Source of the DNA: JAMCYG01 sp027365565
Lineage (GTDB): Archaea > Micrarchaeota > Micrarchaeia > Micrarchaeales > Micrarchaeaceae
NCBI GenBank assembly: GCA_027365565.1
Contig: DAHXMI010000009.1
Span: 1-47,887 of the forward strand
Reading direction: 5' to 3'
DNA length: 47,887 bases
Both the position numbers and the translations under genes were made by a program. Shown piece by piece: positions 33,181 to 42,183 of the stretch. Below the pieces are notes generated by a model. That model was not told the DNA's origin. It did not search any database and saw nothing but the letters and a program-made list of their open reading frames with translations. How positions within the stretch are numbered: the stretch's first letter is position 1; every line of letters starts with the position of its first letter.

Positions 33181-33357
33181 ATGATAACCATGCCTGTGAA
33201 GATAGGGGAATACAAGGGCCACAAGACGATAAGCCTGACGAAGGGCGAGGATGACAAGTATCCGTTCACTTTCGGCCTCGGCAAGGCAAGGCTGATAGTC
33301 GAGAATATCGAGGATATCAGGAAGTTCGTGGATGAGAACGCCGAAGGGGCAGAATGA
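33181..33357 (+). CDS. Small conserved-looking protein of 58 residues
   Basis: ATG 33181 to TGA 33355-33357 encodes a 58-residue protein. It begins MITMPVKIGEYKGHKTISL, continues with DDKYPFTFGLGKARLIVEN and ends in an acidic helix (IEDIRKFVDENAEG). The pattern [KV]IGxYKGHxxIxL...Y-[PF]-F-x-FGxxKAxLIxxN-[IV]-xxI-[KR]-F-V recurs, as I recall, in small archaeal and bacterial proteins without known function. Protein-like composition, clean start and stop, and its position 32 bases before the next gene on the same strand support it. ATG 33190 is an alternative start. Confidence 0.75.
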   Translation: MITMPVKIGEYKGHKTISLTKGEDDKYPFTFGLGKARLIVENIEDIRKFVDENAEGAE

Positions 33358-33389
33358 CTCCGGCTTTTCGCTTAATTTGGTGAGCGAGA

Positions 33390-34154
33390 GTGCAGCCTGC
33401 GACCAACACGCATCAGGGGACCGCTATACGCGGAGACACATACGCCGCGGAGAATCTCTCCAACATATCCGGCAGGCTGCGGAAGGTGCTCGGCAACAAC
33501 CTCGTCGTTGTCGCATACGGCGAGGCAGTAAACGCGATGTGCTGCAGTAACCCCAAGAAGGTAGGGACCGCAACGTTTGTAGCCCTGCGCGGCCAGAGGT
33601 ATGGCACGCGGCCCGGATATTACATGGAAGTGGAGCGCAGGGTGGACATGCGCATCGATGAGGACAGGAATGTAGCAATGTCGCACAACCTGTTTCCTGA
33701 AGACAAGGAAGTACAGGAGAACAGGTTCATGAAGTTCTACGACAGCATAACCGGAATGGACGTCGAGGTTGGGATACCGCAAAGGAAGTTCAGGGGAGTG
33801 GAGCAGAACCTGCGCGACGTGACTGGGGAGCAGGACGTCTCGTTCAGGGGCACGTTCCTCGGCATATGGATAAGGGAGCTCCTGAATGGAAGCAGGTTCG
33901 TCAGGAGCGGGAACGGAGGAGTGACAATACCCAGCGATGCCCACCAGCTCTATCTCCTGCATGCGAAATGGTCATCCGAAACCAACGGCAGGTATAGCAA
34001 CGCAGGCGCGCAGTCCCTTGCAGAGTATTTTCAACATCATTTCGGCAGCATGGAGGCGCTGGCTAGTGTGCCGTACCATTTGCTAGGCGTAGGGGGCAAG
34101 AGGTACTCTGCTGCGCTCCAGACGGACATAGGCAGGATACTCAGGACCGATTGA
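33390..34154 (+). CDS. Uncharacterised soluble protein (254 aa)
   Basis: The protein starts at GTG 33390 and has no signal or membrane segment. Recognisable stretches include LRKVLGNNLVVVAYGEAVNAM, FVALRGQRYGTRPGYYMEVERR and FRGTFLGIWIRELLNG; the end is KRYSAALQTDIGRILRTD. I do not recognise a family. The mixed alpha/beta pattern and conserved-looking aromatic/Arg positions suggest an enzyme or nucleic-acid-binding protein, but that is speculation. It is probably co-transcribed with the preceding 58-residue gene. Confidence 0.65.
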   Translation: MQPATNTHQGTAIRGDTYAAENLSNISGRLRKVLGNNLVVVAYGEAVNAMCCSNPKKVGTATFVALRGQRYGTRPGYYMEVERRVDMRIDEDRNVAMSHNLFPEDKEVQENRFMKFYDSITGMDVEVGIPQRKFRGVEQNLRDVTGEQDVSFRGTFLGIWIRELLNGSRFVRSGNGGVTIPSDAHQLYLLHAKWSSETNGRYSNAGAQSLAEYFQHHFGSMEALASVPYHLLGVGGKRYSAALQTDIGRILRTD

Positions 34155-34196
34155 CCTTGGCCCAAGACAGTGAACCCTTTTTAATCTTATCGAGCA

Positions 34197-34802
34197 ATGT
34201 TATGCGTTGGTGTTATCTTGATGCTATTGGTGAACGCTTACAACATAGGAATGAACATCGCCGCATTCAAGGCGGCGCTCTCGCTGTCCAGCCCGGCGAT
34301 GACACATGTGATGAGCATCCTTGCCACATCGTTCTACGTGGTTCTTCCTGCAATGGTACTGTACATGTACTTCAAGAAGGACATGAACGTGTACACGTTC
34401 GTGATCGCAGGCCTGGTATTCTTCATAATATCGGACACGCTGAAGATGATCGTCAGGGAGCCAAGGCCTTGCAACACAAGCGAGGTGCTCAGCACACTGA
34501 ACATAGGCAAGATGGCATGCGAGTCGAGCTATTCTTTCCCTAGCAACCATGCAACGGTGCTCACCGGGCTGACGATGTTCATAGGCAAGTACAAGTACAT
34601 ACGCGCTGCATACATCGTGTGGCTCGTCATCATACTCTTCGGCAGGATATATCTTCTTGCGCACTACCTTACGGACGTGATCGCCGGAGTTGCGATCAGC
34701 CTCGCGATAGGCTACCTCTTCTACAGGTATAGGGGCAGGATAAACGCGTTCGCGAACAGGGTAGTCAAGGCGATAGTGCCGCAGCTTGCAGTAGAAAAAT
34801 AG
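34197..34802 (+). CDS. PAP2-family membrane phosphatase
   Basis: The 201-residue protein has about six membrane helices and the three phosphatidic-acid-phosphatase motifs: KMIVREPRP (Lys83, Arg90, Pro91), FPSNHAT (Ser116-Asn117-His118) and GRIYLLAHYLTD (Arg150, His156, Asp160). It dephosphorylates lipid phosphates or polyprenyl diphosphates at the outer membrane face; recycling of the polyprenyl lipid carrier for glycosylation is a likely role given the sequon-rich surface proteins here. Asn117 stands where many members have Gly in PSGH. A TTTTTAATC element lies about 20 nt upstream of the ATG. The alpha/beta hydrolase follows 10 bases downstream. Confidence 0.92.
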   Translation: MLCVGVILMLLVNAYNIGMNIAAFKAALSLSSPAMTHVMSILATSFYVVLPAMVLYMYFKKDMNVYTFVIAGLVFFIISDTLKMIVREPRPCNTSEVLSTLNIGKMACESSYSFPSNHATVLTGLTMFIGKYKYIRAAYIVWLVIILFGRIYLLAHYLTDVIAGVAISLAIGYLFYRYRGRINAFANRVVKAIVPQLAVEK

Positions 34803-34812
34803 AAGCGAGAAG

Positions 34813-35715
34813 ATGTCTTTCACGAAAAGAATTTCCATAGAGAAGTTCTCGGCTTCGGACGGTGTGCTGCTCTATGGGCTGCTTGCGCTGCCGGAGCGCG
34901 CAAGGAAGAAGGCGGCAGTCATCCACGTGCACGGAATGGGGAGCAGCTTCTACAGCGCAATGGGCGTGGAAGACTTGTCACGCGCCGTCACAGGCATAGG
35001 GCTCGGCTTCTTTTCCGTACAGACCAGGGGCAGCAATGTCGTTGAGAGCTTCGGCAGGGTCAGGGGGAACAAGCGGACCGGCCTTTTGGCTGGCACAGCC
35101 CTTGAGAGGTTCGAGGACTGCGTCTACGACATAGAAGGCGCGGTCAGGTTCCTGGCCTCAAAAGGCTACAGGAGCATAATCCTCTCGGGCCACAGCACCG
35201 GCTGCCAGAAGGTACTTTACTACTACTCGAAGAGGAAGAGCAGGAAAATCAAGGGATTGGTGCTCCTCGCGCCAAGCGACGACTACAACGTCGGCAGGGT
35301 GTCACTCGGAAAAAAGTTTGGCGTTGCAGTAAGCGAAGCGAAGAAGGCCTCGAAGAGGGACAGGAGGGGTACCATGATATGGGCATCGAAGTACGTGCCG
35401 CCCTGGATGATGCTGAGTGCGCAGAGGTTCCTGAGTACCGCGGACCCGAGAAGGCCCGAGAGCAGAATACTTGACTATACGGAGCGCAGGATGAGGTATA
35501 TAGCAGGAATAAGCGTGCCTGCGCTTGCAGTCTTCGGCACCGAGGACATGTACATGGAAGCGGCAGGCCTCCCGGCAGACAAGGCCGCAAAAATCCTGAG
35601 AAATAACTCAGAGCGCATCGAGACGTTTGTCATAAAAGGAGCGGACCACGGCTTCCACGGGAAGAGAATGAAACTGGCGAAAACGGTTGTGGAATGGGTA
35701 CGGAAGACTGTGTAG
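34813..35715 (+). CDS. Alpha/beta hydrolase
   Basis: The 300-residue alpha/beta-hydrolase fold protein has the oxyanion strand VIHVHGMGSSFYSAM, the nucleophile elbow GHSTG with Ser128, a likely acid in FGTEDMYME and the catalytic His in ADHGFHGKR. The TGCQKVLYYYS sequence after the elbow resembles DUF1749-type esterases. A charged lid (ASKRDRRGTMIWASKYVPPW) covers the pocket. It has no signal peptide. The substrate is probably an ester or lipid. GCGAGAAG precedes the ATG, and spacing suggests co-transcription with the PAP2 phosphatase. Confidence 0.88.
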   Translation: MSFTKRISIEKFSASDGVLLYGLLALPERARKKAAVIHVHGMGSSFYSAMGVEDLSRAVTGIGLGFFSVQTRGSNVVESFGRVRGNKRTGLLAGTALERFEDCVYDIEGAVRFLASKGYRSIILSGHSTGCQKVLYYYSKRKSRKIKGLVLLAPSDDYNVGRVSLGKKFGVAVSEAKKASKRDRRGTMIWASKYVPPWMMLSAQRFLSTADPRRPESRILDYTERRMRYIAGISVPALAVFGTEDMYMEAAGLPADKAAKILRNNSERIETFVIKGADHGFHGKRMKLAKTVVEWVRKTV

Positions 35716-35737
35716 TTGGGAATCTTGGACAGAGATG

Positions 35738-35744
35738 TTATAAA
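35738..35744 (+). promoter_or_regulatory. TATA box for lysS
   Basis: TTATAAA lies 38 nt before ATG 35776, within the upstream extension of the reading frame, which supports the internal start over TTG 35716. Confidence 0.55.
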
Positions 35745-35775
35745 GATTCTGCCACTAAATTCCCTGTGTGAAACC

Positions 35776-37329
35776 ATGCCGGAAAGCGGAGGCACGAGAG
35801 CCGAGATGAAGGACAAGCACTGGTCCGATATACTTGCCGAAAGAGTGATGGGGAAGAAGAAGGGCAAGTACGTCATAACGGGCGGCATAACCACCAGCGG
35901 GAAGCCTCACTTGGGCACCATAGGCGAGGTGCTTTACCCTGCGATAATAAAGGAAGCGATAGAGGAGAAAGGAGGCAGTGCGGCCTTCTACTTCGTTGCC
36001 GACATACTTGACGCCTTCGACGCGGTCCCATCCGACATAGAGAAGTTCAGGAGCGACCTTGAGCCGCAGCTAGGGAAGCCGCTCGCACACGTTACCGACC
36101 CGTTCGGATGCCATGATTCCTATGGCGAACACTACCTACAGGGGCTTATGGACCTGGTGCGCAAGATGGAGATAAATGTAAACCTCGTTCGCTCCACGGA
36201 ACTTTACGGAGAGGGTCACTTCGACAAGTATACCAAGATGTACCTCGCGGATGAAGAGAGGATGAAGGAGATCGTGGCGAAGAGCACCTTCAGGGAAAAA
36301 GACAGCCTGAGGGGCTGGAGCGTAATAATGCCGATATGCGAGAAATGCGGCAAGATAGCGACGACCAGGGTGATCAGCCATACAGACACAGAGTATGCAT
36401 ACACGTGCGACCGAGACGTCGAGTACGTGAAGGGCTGCGGATATGCAGGCAATGCAAGCATATATGACCACAAGTACAAGCTTCAGTGGAGGGTGCACTG
36501 GCCCACGTGGCAGGCGTATTTCGACTCTGACATAGAAGGTTCTGGAGTCGACCACATGACAAGGGGGGGCAGCGGCGACACCGCTGTCGCGATACACAAA
36601 AACTTCCTCGGCAGGGAGCCGCCCATCCTGTACAAGTACGGATTCATACTCTTCCACGGCAAGAAATATTCAAAGTCGAAAGGGATAGGCATCGGCGCGG
36701 AAGAGCTGTTCGGGCTGGTACCGGAACAGCTGGCAAAGTACATACTCTCTGTGCCGAGCCTAGAGCAGGACAAGAACATCGATCCCACCGGCGACCACCT
36801 CGTAAGGCTTTACGACGACATAGAACGGCTTTCCAGGCTCGAGAAGCCCGAGAACAGGGCTGACGAGAAGAAGCTCATAGCATACAAGCGCACGGTCGGC
36901 AGCCTCAGGTGGAAGGCCCGCTTCCTGGACATGCTGCTAAACTACCAGATATACAGGGATTGGAACAAGGTCGGGGAGATTTTGGGCGATAAGGAGGGAG
37001 TGGCGTATCTAGCGCCGTTCATAACGAAGTGGCTCGAGGACGACTACGAGCCGGAGCGCTACAACTTCACGGTGAAGCAAGGTAAGTTAACCGATCATGC
37101 CGACGCAGTGAACGCGTTCGCCTCCTCTCTGAAAGAAGGAATGGACGAGCTCGAGATACACAATCTCGTATACAGCGTGGCGAAGGAGAAGAATGTTGGT
37201 ACGCCTGAGCTCTTCAAGCAGCTCTACCTTGCCACGATCTGCAAGGAGGACGGCCCTAGGCTCGGGAAGCTCTTCGCGTCGATAGGGGTCGCAAGGGTGA
37301 TAGATATGCTCGGCAAGGCCGCCGAATGA
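35776..37329 (+). CDS. lysS: Lysyl-tRNA synthetase, class I
   Basis: The 517-residue protein is the archaeal class I LysRS, unrelated to the class II enzyme of most bacteria and eukaryotes. The Rossmann core starts GKYVITGGITTSGKPHLGT, with HLGT at the HIGH position. A Cys-rich insertion (MPICEKCGKI and YTCDRD...KGCGY) is a likely zinc site, SGVDHMTRGGSGDT contacts the active site, and KYSKSKG is the KMSKS loop. A C-terminal helical anticodon domain follows. It attaches lysine to tRNA(Lys). The start at ATG 35776 is chosen by the TATA box and family length. Confidence 0.96.
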   Translation: MPESGGTRAEMKDKHWSDILAERVMGKKKGKYVITGGITTSGKPHLGTIGEVLYPAIIKEAIEEKGGSAAFYFVADILDAFDAVPSDIEKFRSDLEPQLGKPLAHVTDPFGCHDSYGEHYLQGLMDLVRKMEINVNLVRSTELYGEGHFDKYTKMYLADEERMKEIVAKSTFREKDSLRGWSVIMPICEKCGKIATTRVISHTDTEYAYTCDRDVEYVKGCGYAGNASIYDHKYKLQWRVHWPTWQAYFDSDIEGSGVDHMTRGGSGDTAVAIHKNFLGREPPILYKYGFILFHGKKYSKSKGIGIGAEELFGLVPEQLAKYILSVPSLEQDKNIDPTGDHLVRLYDDIERLSRLEKPENRADEKKLIAYKRTVGSLRWKARFLDMLLNYQIYRDWNKVGEILGDKEGVAYLAPFITKWLEDDYEPERYNFTVKQGKLTDHADAVNAFASSLKEGMDELEIHNLVYSVAKEKNVGTPELFKQLYLATICKEDGPRLGKLFASIGVARVIDMLGKAAE

Positions 37330-37350
37330 GGCGCGGAAACATCCGCGCCT

Positions 37351-37671
37351 TCAGAAGCTCAGTATTGAGTATCCCTGATCCACGCTCTCCGTTATGTACT
37401 TGCCGGCGGGAATGAGTTCAACCTTGCCTTTCAGTGTTTCCTCGACCTTCATGCTCTTCGCGATGTATACGCAGGCTTTGGGCGATATCGCATCCCTGAG
37501 CTCCAGTACCTTGCCTGATAGTTCGGAGTCATTGGCCACAGACGCTTCGCTCGGGCCGAAGAAAATCATCCTGATATCGTGCCCGGCCGCCTTCTGGTTC
37601 TTGCTGAATGCGAGCGCGACGTTTATCTTTTCCGGTTCCTTGCTTGAAATTACTACCAGTATCTTGGTCAT
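37351..37671 (-). CDS. DsrE-family protein
   Basis: The 106-residue alpha/beta protein fits the DsrE/DsrF-like fold: MTKILVVISSKEPEKINVALAFS, HDIRMIFFGPSEASVA, a conserved-position Cys in PKACVYIAK, and YITESVDQGYSILSF at the end. Some members relay sulfur through this Cys in tRNA thiolation or sulfur oxidation; others have no known role. No TusBCE, Dsr or rhodanese partners are nearby. It converges with lysS. Confidence 0.8.
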   Translation of the reverse strand: MTKILVVISSKEPEKINVALAFSKNQKAAGHDIRMIFFGPSEASVANDSELSGKVLELRDAISPKACVYIAKSMKVEETLKGKVELIPAGKYITESVDQGYSILSF

Positions 37672-37761
37672 TGCAGCACACCCATAATAGAATGAGCCCG
37701 CAAAATATATTACTTTGGAATGGGTTCAGTTTCCGCTTCTATCCTAGCCATCTTCTCATCA

Positions 37762-38562
37762 TTAACCGCCGCCGCTCTTGTACCTCTTGAGCAGCCTGCT
37801 CGAGGCAAAATACAGCGCCACAGCTGCGAGCGCTGCCGCGAGCGCGGCGGGAAGCACATACGCGTAGCTCATCTTCCCGAATAGCACTGCCGCTGGGAAG
37901 TATGTGGCGAACGATATAGGCACTAGCACCGAGAGCAGCGTAGCTCCGAGCAGCCCGTATATGCTTACAGGATACTGGCTGGCAGACTGCACTATATTGA
38001 GCACCCAGGAGATGTAGCTGGCGTCCTCTATCAGTATGTAGGATGCGAGCGTGATCGTGAGCACCGCCATCACGAATACAGACACGCCGGCGATGTAAAG
38101 GGGTATGAACGCCAGCAGCGCGTATATTTCGGCATGCGCATTCGCGAGCGCGTACGCCAGTAGCAGCGCGCCGCTCATTACCGTGCCGATGGACGAGGCC
38201 CCGCCGAATCGTGCGAATATTACGAGTATGGGGTTATATGGCTTGAGCAGCATCTGGTCCAGCCCTCCGCCCCTCATGCTGCTCACGAGCTGCCTCGGCC
38301 CTATCATGTACCAGAGTATCCCGCCGGTTATCTGGGCCAACGATGCAAGCACGAGCAATTGGAAATATGTCCATCCCGGCAGACCGCTCGACACACTGTA
38401 TATCACTGAGAGGGATATCAGAGGCGCAAGGGTGCTGATGCCCTGTACAATTGTCCATGAGACGGCCTGCGCCCTGTATGATGCGAAGAACTGTTTCCAC
38501 GTGTACCCCTGGGAGAGCAGGTAGAACCACACGTTCCTCTTTATGTCCTCGCTAAGGCTCAT
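37762..38562 (-). CDS. ABC-2-type exporter permease, subunit 2
   Basis: The 266-residue membrane protein has six hydrophobic helices and the RQLVSSMRGGGLDQMLLKPYNP segment seen in DUF990/COG3694-type ABC-2 permeases. Its ATG (38562) overlaps the stop of the upstream permease gene by 4 bases (ATGA), so the two are coupled. With the ATPase it forms an exporter; the substrate could be a drug, lipid or polymer. It is the last gene of the three-gene operon on this strand. Confidence 0.87.
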   Translation of the reverse strand: MSLSEDIKRNVWFYLLSQGYTWKQFFASYRAQAVSWTIVQGISTLAPLISLSVIYSVSSGLPGWTYFQLLVLASLAQITGGILWYMIGPRQLVSSMRGGGLDQMLLKPYNPILVIFARFGGASSIGTVMSGALLLAYALANAHAEIYALLAFIPLYIAGVSVFVMAVLTITLASYILIEDASYISWVLNIVQSASQYPVSIYGLLGATLLSVLVPISFATYFPAAVLFGKMSYAYVLPAALAAALAAVALYFASSRLLKRYKSGGG

Positions 38563-39365
38563 TGTCCCACCGTGTCCATTCTTACGCTCATCTTCTTCCA
38601 TACAAAATAGACGAAAAAAAGAAGCACAGCTATCCACGCACCTGCGACAGGCAGGAGGCTAATGGCCGTGTTTAAACTCAGCATCCCGGTAAGCGTCGCG
38701 GCCGGCGTGAACGCCATATACGCGAACGGCAACATCAACAGTATGTGCTCTATCCATTGCGGGAAGAACACGAGAGGAAGCATGCTGCCTCCTATCATCG
38801 TGATTCCCCAGTTCAGCGAAACCATTATGCCGTATATGTCAGTCAGGTAGAAAGCCAGCGATCCAATTATAAATGCGAACAGCGTCGCCATTATGTAACC
38901 GATCAGCAGGTATATCAGGAACACTGCTGCCGTTGCCGGAGTAACAGCGAGGTTGGCCAGCAGTGCTACGGCTATTATGATGGGTATGCTCACTATCAGT
39001 ATGTTTGGCAGCACCTGTGCCACATCCGTTATAATAAGCTGCGTCGTATAACTCATGGGCCTTATCACGGATGTCGCAATCGAGCCCTCCTTTATGTCCG
39101 TGTACAGGTTGTCGGCTATCCCGGACCAGCTGAGCATTGGTGAGAGCGCTCCGATTATGACGAAGTATATCAGCGTGGTGGAGAGTGCGACGCCGTGTAT
39201 CGATGCTGTATGCGAGAAGGTGTACACTGCCAACCATATGAAGATGCTTATGACAGAATACAGCATCATCATGATGCTCGATAGTATGACGCTGGTCCTG
39301 TAGGACATCTCATTCTTGAACTTGATCACGAACAGCGATGAGTACATCCTGAACATGCTATTCAT
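38559..39365 (-). CDS. ABC-2-type exporter permease, subunit 1
   Basis: The 268-residue membrane protein has six helices. The cytoplasmic loop DNLYTDIKEGSIATSVIRPMSY holds the EG-x-[IL]-x-[TS]-x2-x2-RP motif typical of COG4587/COG3694 permeases paired with DrrA-like ATPases. ATG 39365 overlaps the ATPase stop by 8 bases; ATG 39356 is an alternative. It pairs with the following permease to form the membrane channel. Confidence 0.87.
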   Translation of the reverse strand: MNSMFRMYSSLFVIKFKNEMSYRTSVILSSIMMMLYSVISIFIWLAVYTFSHTASIHGVALSTTLIYFVIIGALSPMLSWSGIADNLYTDIKEGSIATSVIRPMSYTTQLIITDVAQVLPNILIVSIPIIIAVALLANLAVTPATAAVFLIYLLIGYIMATLFAFIIGSLAFYLTDIYGIMVSLNWGITMIGGSMLPLVFFPQWIEHILLMLPFAYMAFTPAATLTGMLSLNTAISLLPVAGAWIAVLLFFVYFVWKKMSVRMDTVGQ

Positions 39366-40407
39366 CGTAATCGTCCTCTTCGTCCTTGTCCCTGCGGCTC
39401 GCACCCCTCTTCTTCGAGTCGGTTGATCCGTAGAACCTCGTCAGCACAGTGCTCAGGCTCGGCTCAGTTATCCTATAGTCCACGATCTTCTTGCTAGTTA
39501 TGAGCCTTGTCAGCCACTGCTCCTTCAGCATATTCGGTTTTATCTCCACCTTGGCATAGCCCGGCTTGGATCGGATAAGCTTCCCGTGCGTTATCAGCTT
39601 CCTTGGATCCTCATCAACGCCGAAGCGCAGCTCGAGTATGATGTTCTTCGCCAACATGCCCCGCATGTGCTGCTGGCTGCCGTCGTATATCACCTTGCCT
39701 TCGTCCAGCATGACTATCCTGTCCACATTAGCGACGTCGTCGACCACGTGCGTGGTTATCAGGAATGTCATGCCGAAGTCCTTCCGCATCTGCAGCACGG
39801 CCTTCCTTATGGCTATCCTTGCGGGAAGGTCCATACCTATAGTGGGCTCGTCCATAACAACCAGTGGAGGCAAGTACAGCAGCGCAGCCACCATCTCGCA
39901 CTTCATGCGCTCGCCAAGCGAGAGTTGCCTTGCCTGCCTCTTGTAAACCCTCTTTAGGTTGAGCAGCTTTATGAAATATTTGAGCCTCTTTTCGTAATCC
40001 GCATCGCTTATTCCGTACACGCCTTTTATGTACCTGAACGTGTCTATGGGCGGCAGGTTCCAGTACACTTGTGGATGGGTGCTGCCGAATACCACGCCTA
40101 TCTTCATTGCAAGCTTCTTCCTCTCGTCCCATGGGTTGAAGCCCATGGTCTCGACATGCCCAGAGTCGGGATGCAATATTCCCGTTATTGACTTTATGAG
40201 CGTGCTCTTCCCTGAGCCGTTCCTGCCCAGAAGCGCCAGTATCTCCCCCTGCTTGACCTTGAGGCTGACGTCCTTCAGGGCATGCTTGGTCTTGTACACC
40301 CTTCTGAAGGATTTGAATATTCCAGAACCTCGCGGCTCGTACGTCCTGTAGCTCTTGTTTAGGTCCGAAACCTCTATTACGTATTTCACATGCTCACCGC
40401 TCATCAT
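39358..40407 (-). CDS. ABC transporter ATP-binding protein (COG4586-like)
   Basis: The 349-residue ATPase has Walker A GRNGSGKS (61-68), signature LSLGERM (162-168), Walker B LVVMDEP (182-188) and the switch His in LITTHVVDD. The DrrA-like GVVFGSTHPQVYWNLP occupies the Q-loop region; relatives often have Gln where Ser stands. A C-terminal domain (about residues 255-330) follows, then a highly charged KKRGASRRDKDEEDDYDE tail. It energises the two downstream permeases. The gene is divergent from thyA across a 244-base promoter region. Confidence 0.93.
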   Translation of the reverse strand: MMSGEHVKYVIEVSDLNKSYRTYEPRGSGIFKSFRRVYKTKHALKDVSLKVKQGEILALLGRNGSGKSTLIKSITGILHPDSGHVETMGFNPWDERKKLAMKIGVVFGSTHPQVYWNLPPIDTFRYIKGVYGISDADYEKRLKYFIKLLNLKRVYKRQARQLSLGERMKCEMVAALLYLPPLVVMDEPTIGMDLPARIAIRKAVLQMRKDFGMTFLITTHVVDDVANVDRIVMLDEGKVIYDGSQQHMRGMLAKNIILELRFGVDEDPRKLITHGKLIRSKPGYAKVEIKPNMLKEQWLTRLITSKKIVDYRITEPSLSTVLTRFYGSTDSKKRGASRRDKDEEDDYDE

Positions 40408-40651
40408 TTGTTCTTCATGCGGCCAATTTACCTACTCTAAATAGAAATATATGGTTTTCGCACATGCCTTCCGGCATCCATATTAGCGGAACGGCTTTGT
40501 CCGTAAATATGGTTTGCCCATAAAGTATTATTATTGTCCATTAACTATCCCTTTTGGATGATTTTTTAGACAAAGCCTAGACCGTACCGCAAACACCGCG
40601 GAAAACAATAAATATTTCCTCGCACTCACCCTTTTGAATTGGGGGATTGCC
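40408..40651. other. Divergent promoter region between ABC exporter and thyA operon
   Basis: These 244 bases hold no ORF. The plus strand has a TATA-like AATAAATATTT at 40607-40617 and GGGGG at 40641-40645, 6 nt before the thyA ATG. The minus strand has an AT-rich TATATTTCTATTTAG near 40435-40455 for the ABC operon. A short inverted repeat TGCC-TTCC-GGCA and a T-run near 40560 are present, without clear meaning. Confidence 0.5.
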
Positions 40652-41683
40652 ATGGCAGAAACGACTCTGGATAGCGGCACCGGCCGGAACAGTACACTAG
40701 CAAGGGAGGAAAAACCAGCATATGCCTTCCACCCATATTTACACATGCCTGCGGATTTCTTCAGGAGGGTGCTCCTTCGTGAGGAAAAGACCGCCGACGA
40801 ATCCTATTTTGACATATTGAGGAAGATACTGAAGGAGGGGGAGTGGAAGGACACCAGAACTGGGATAAGGGCCCTCTCGATTGCCGGCACAGTATTCGAG
40901 CATGACATGGCGAACGGGCTCCCGCTCCTGACTACCAAGAGGATGGGCATAAAAAGCGTGGCTGCGGAGCTGGAGTTCTTCATAAAAGGCATAACAGACA
41001 AGAGATGGCTCCAGGATCGGAAGTGCACCATATGGGACGAATGGGCCAACCCGAAGAAGGCGCCGTACGGCCATGATGATGAATCAAAGGCGAGAATGAG
41101 GGCCGAGCGCGACCTCGGGCCGGTATACGGCTGGCAGTGGAGGCACTTCGGGGCCGAATACGTGAATTATGATACGGATTACACAGGCAAGGGCTGCGAC
41201 CAACTTGCTGCCATGGTCGGAACTTTGAAAAGGGACCCGAACAACAGGCAGCAATATGTAACGGCCATGGACCCCAACCTTGTGAAGCAGCAGGCCCTGC
41301 CGCCGTGCCATGTGGCCTTCCATGTCACGATAATAGGCAATAGGCTCAACCTCACATGGTATCAGAGGTCCGTCGACACGCCGCTCGGCCTGCCGTACAA
41401 CATAGCGAGCTACGCGATACTCCTGCACCTGCTCACTAAAGAGATAGGCAAGGAGGTAAACGGCCTTGAAGAGGGCAAGCTAGTCGGATTCCTGAGCGAC
41501 GTACACATATACGAGAACCAGATGGATGGGGTTATTGAGCAGTTGTCCAGGAATCCGCGCAGGCACGGGTCGTCATCGCTTCGCACTGACAGCTTCAAGG
41601 GCATATTCGACTGGCAGTACACCGACACGAAGGTGGAAGGCTACGAGAGCGACCCGAAGATAGATTTCCCGATAGCGGTGTGA
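40652..41683 (+). CDS. thyA: Thymidylate synthase (ThyA type)
   Basis: The 343-residue folate-dependent thymidylate synthase methylates dUMP to dTMP using methylene-tetrahydrofolate. The catalytic Cys is in ALPPCHVAFH (about residue 219). The active-site loop TWYQRSVDTPLGLPYNIASYA and the C-terminal PIAV tail are typical. About 45 residues precede the conserved core, longer than in E. coli. The phosphate-binding pair usually written SRR reads NRQ (DPNNRQQYV), so one Arg is replaced. ATG 40652 follows GGGGG by 6 nt; the TTG-started frame is longer. It is the first gene of a thyA-folA-tmk operon. Confidence 0.95.
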   Translation: MAETTLDSGTGRNSTLAREEKPAYAFHPYLHMPADFFRRVLLREEKTADESYFDILRKILKEGEWKDTRTGIRALSIAGTVFEHDMANGLPLLTTKRMGIKSVAAELEFFIKGITDKRWLQDRKCTIWDEWANPKKAPYGHDDESKARMRAERDLGPVYGWQWRHFGAEYVNYDTDYTGKGCDQLAAMVGTLKRDPNNRQQYVTAMDPNLVKQQALPPCHVAFHVTIIGNRLNLTWYQRSVDTPLGLPYNIASYAILLHLLTKEIGKEVNGLEEGKLVGFLSDVHIYENQMDGVIEQLSRNPRRHGSSSLRTDSFKGIFDWQYTDTKVEGYESDPKIDFPIAV

Positions 41684-41685
41684 TA

Positions 41686-42162
41686 ATGACACTGAGCATA
41701 GTGGTGGCTATGACGCGCGATGGCGTCATAGGAGATAAAGGGAGGATGCCGTGGCACATAAGCGAGGAGACGGAGCACTTCAAGAACCTTACAATGGGCG
41801 GCACGGTCATAATGGGCAAGAGCACATGGCTCTCCATACCTGAAAAATACAGGCCGCTGAGCGGAAGGGTGAACATAATAGTCAGCTCGTCGCTCGACGA
41901 TCAGGAGGGGGCCACTGTCTGCGCCACGGTGAGCTACGCGATGGTGAAAGCCGCGCACATAGGCAAGGGGGAGACATTCTGCATGGGCGGCGCGAAGCTT
42001 TATGGGGCCATGCTGCCGATGGCTGATACGCTGCACATATCGTGGATAGACGGCAGCTATAGGGGCGATGCGCACTTCCCGGATGTCGATTGGTCGCAGT
42101 GGGAACTCAAGCAGACGCTGAGGCATACGGAATTCACATACGAGAGGTACTTGAGGAAGTGA
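41686..42162 (+). CDS. folA: Dihydrofolate reductase
   Basis: The 158-residue enzyme regenerates tetrahydrofolate from the dihydrofolate produced by ThyA. It has the IVVAMTRDGVIG start, the substrate loop RMPWHISEETEHFK with the acid at Glu28 (Asp27 in E. coli, Glu in vertebrates), the NADPH-binding MGKSTWLSIP and the FCMGGAKLY strand. ATG 41686 lies 2 bases after the thyA stop, and an in-frame GTG at 41680 overlaps that stop. Either way the two genes are translationally coupled. Confidence 0.95.
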   Translation: MTLSIVVAMTRDGVIGDKGRMPWHISEETEHFKNLTMGGTVIMGKSTWLSIPEKYRPLSGRVNIIVSSSLDDQEGATVCATVSYAMVKAAHIGKGETFCMGGAKLYGAMLPMADTLHISWIDGSYRGDAHFPDVDWSQWELKQTLRHTEFTYERYLRK

Positions 42163-42183
42163 ACTTCTGGAACGGGTGAGGGA

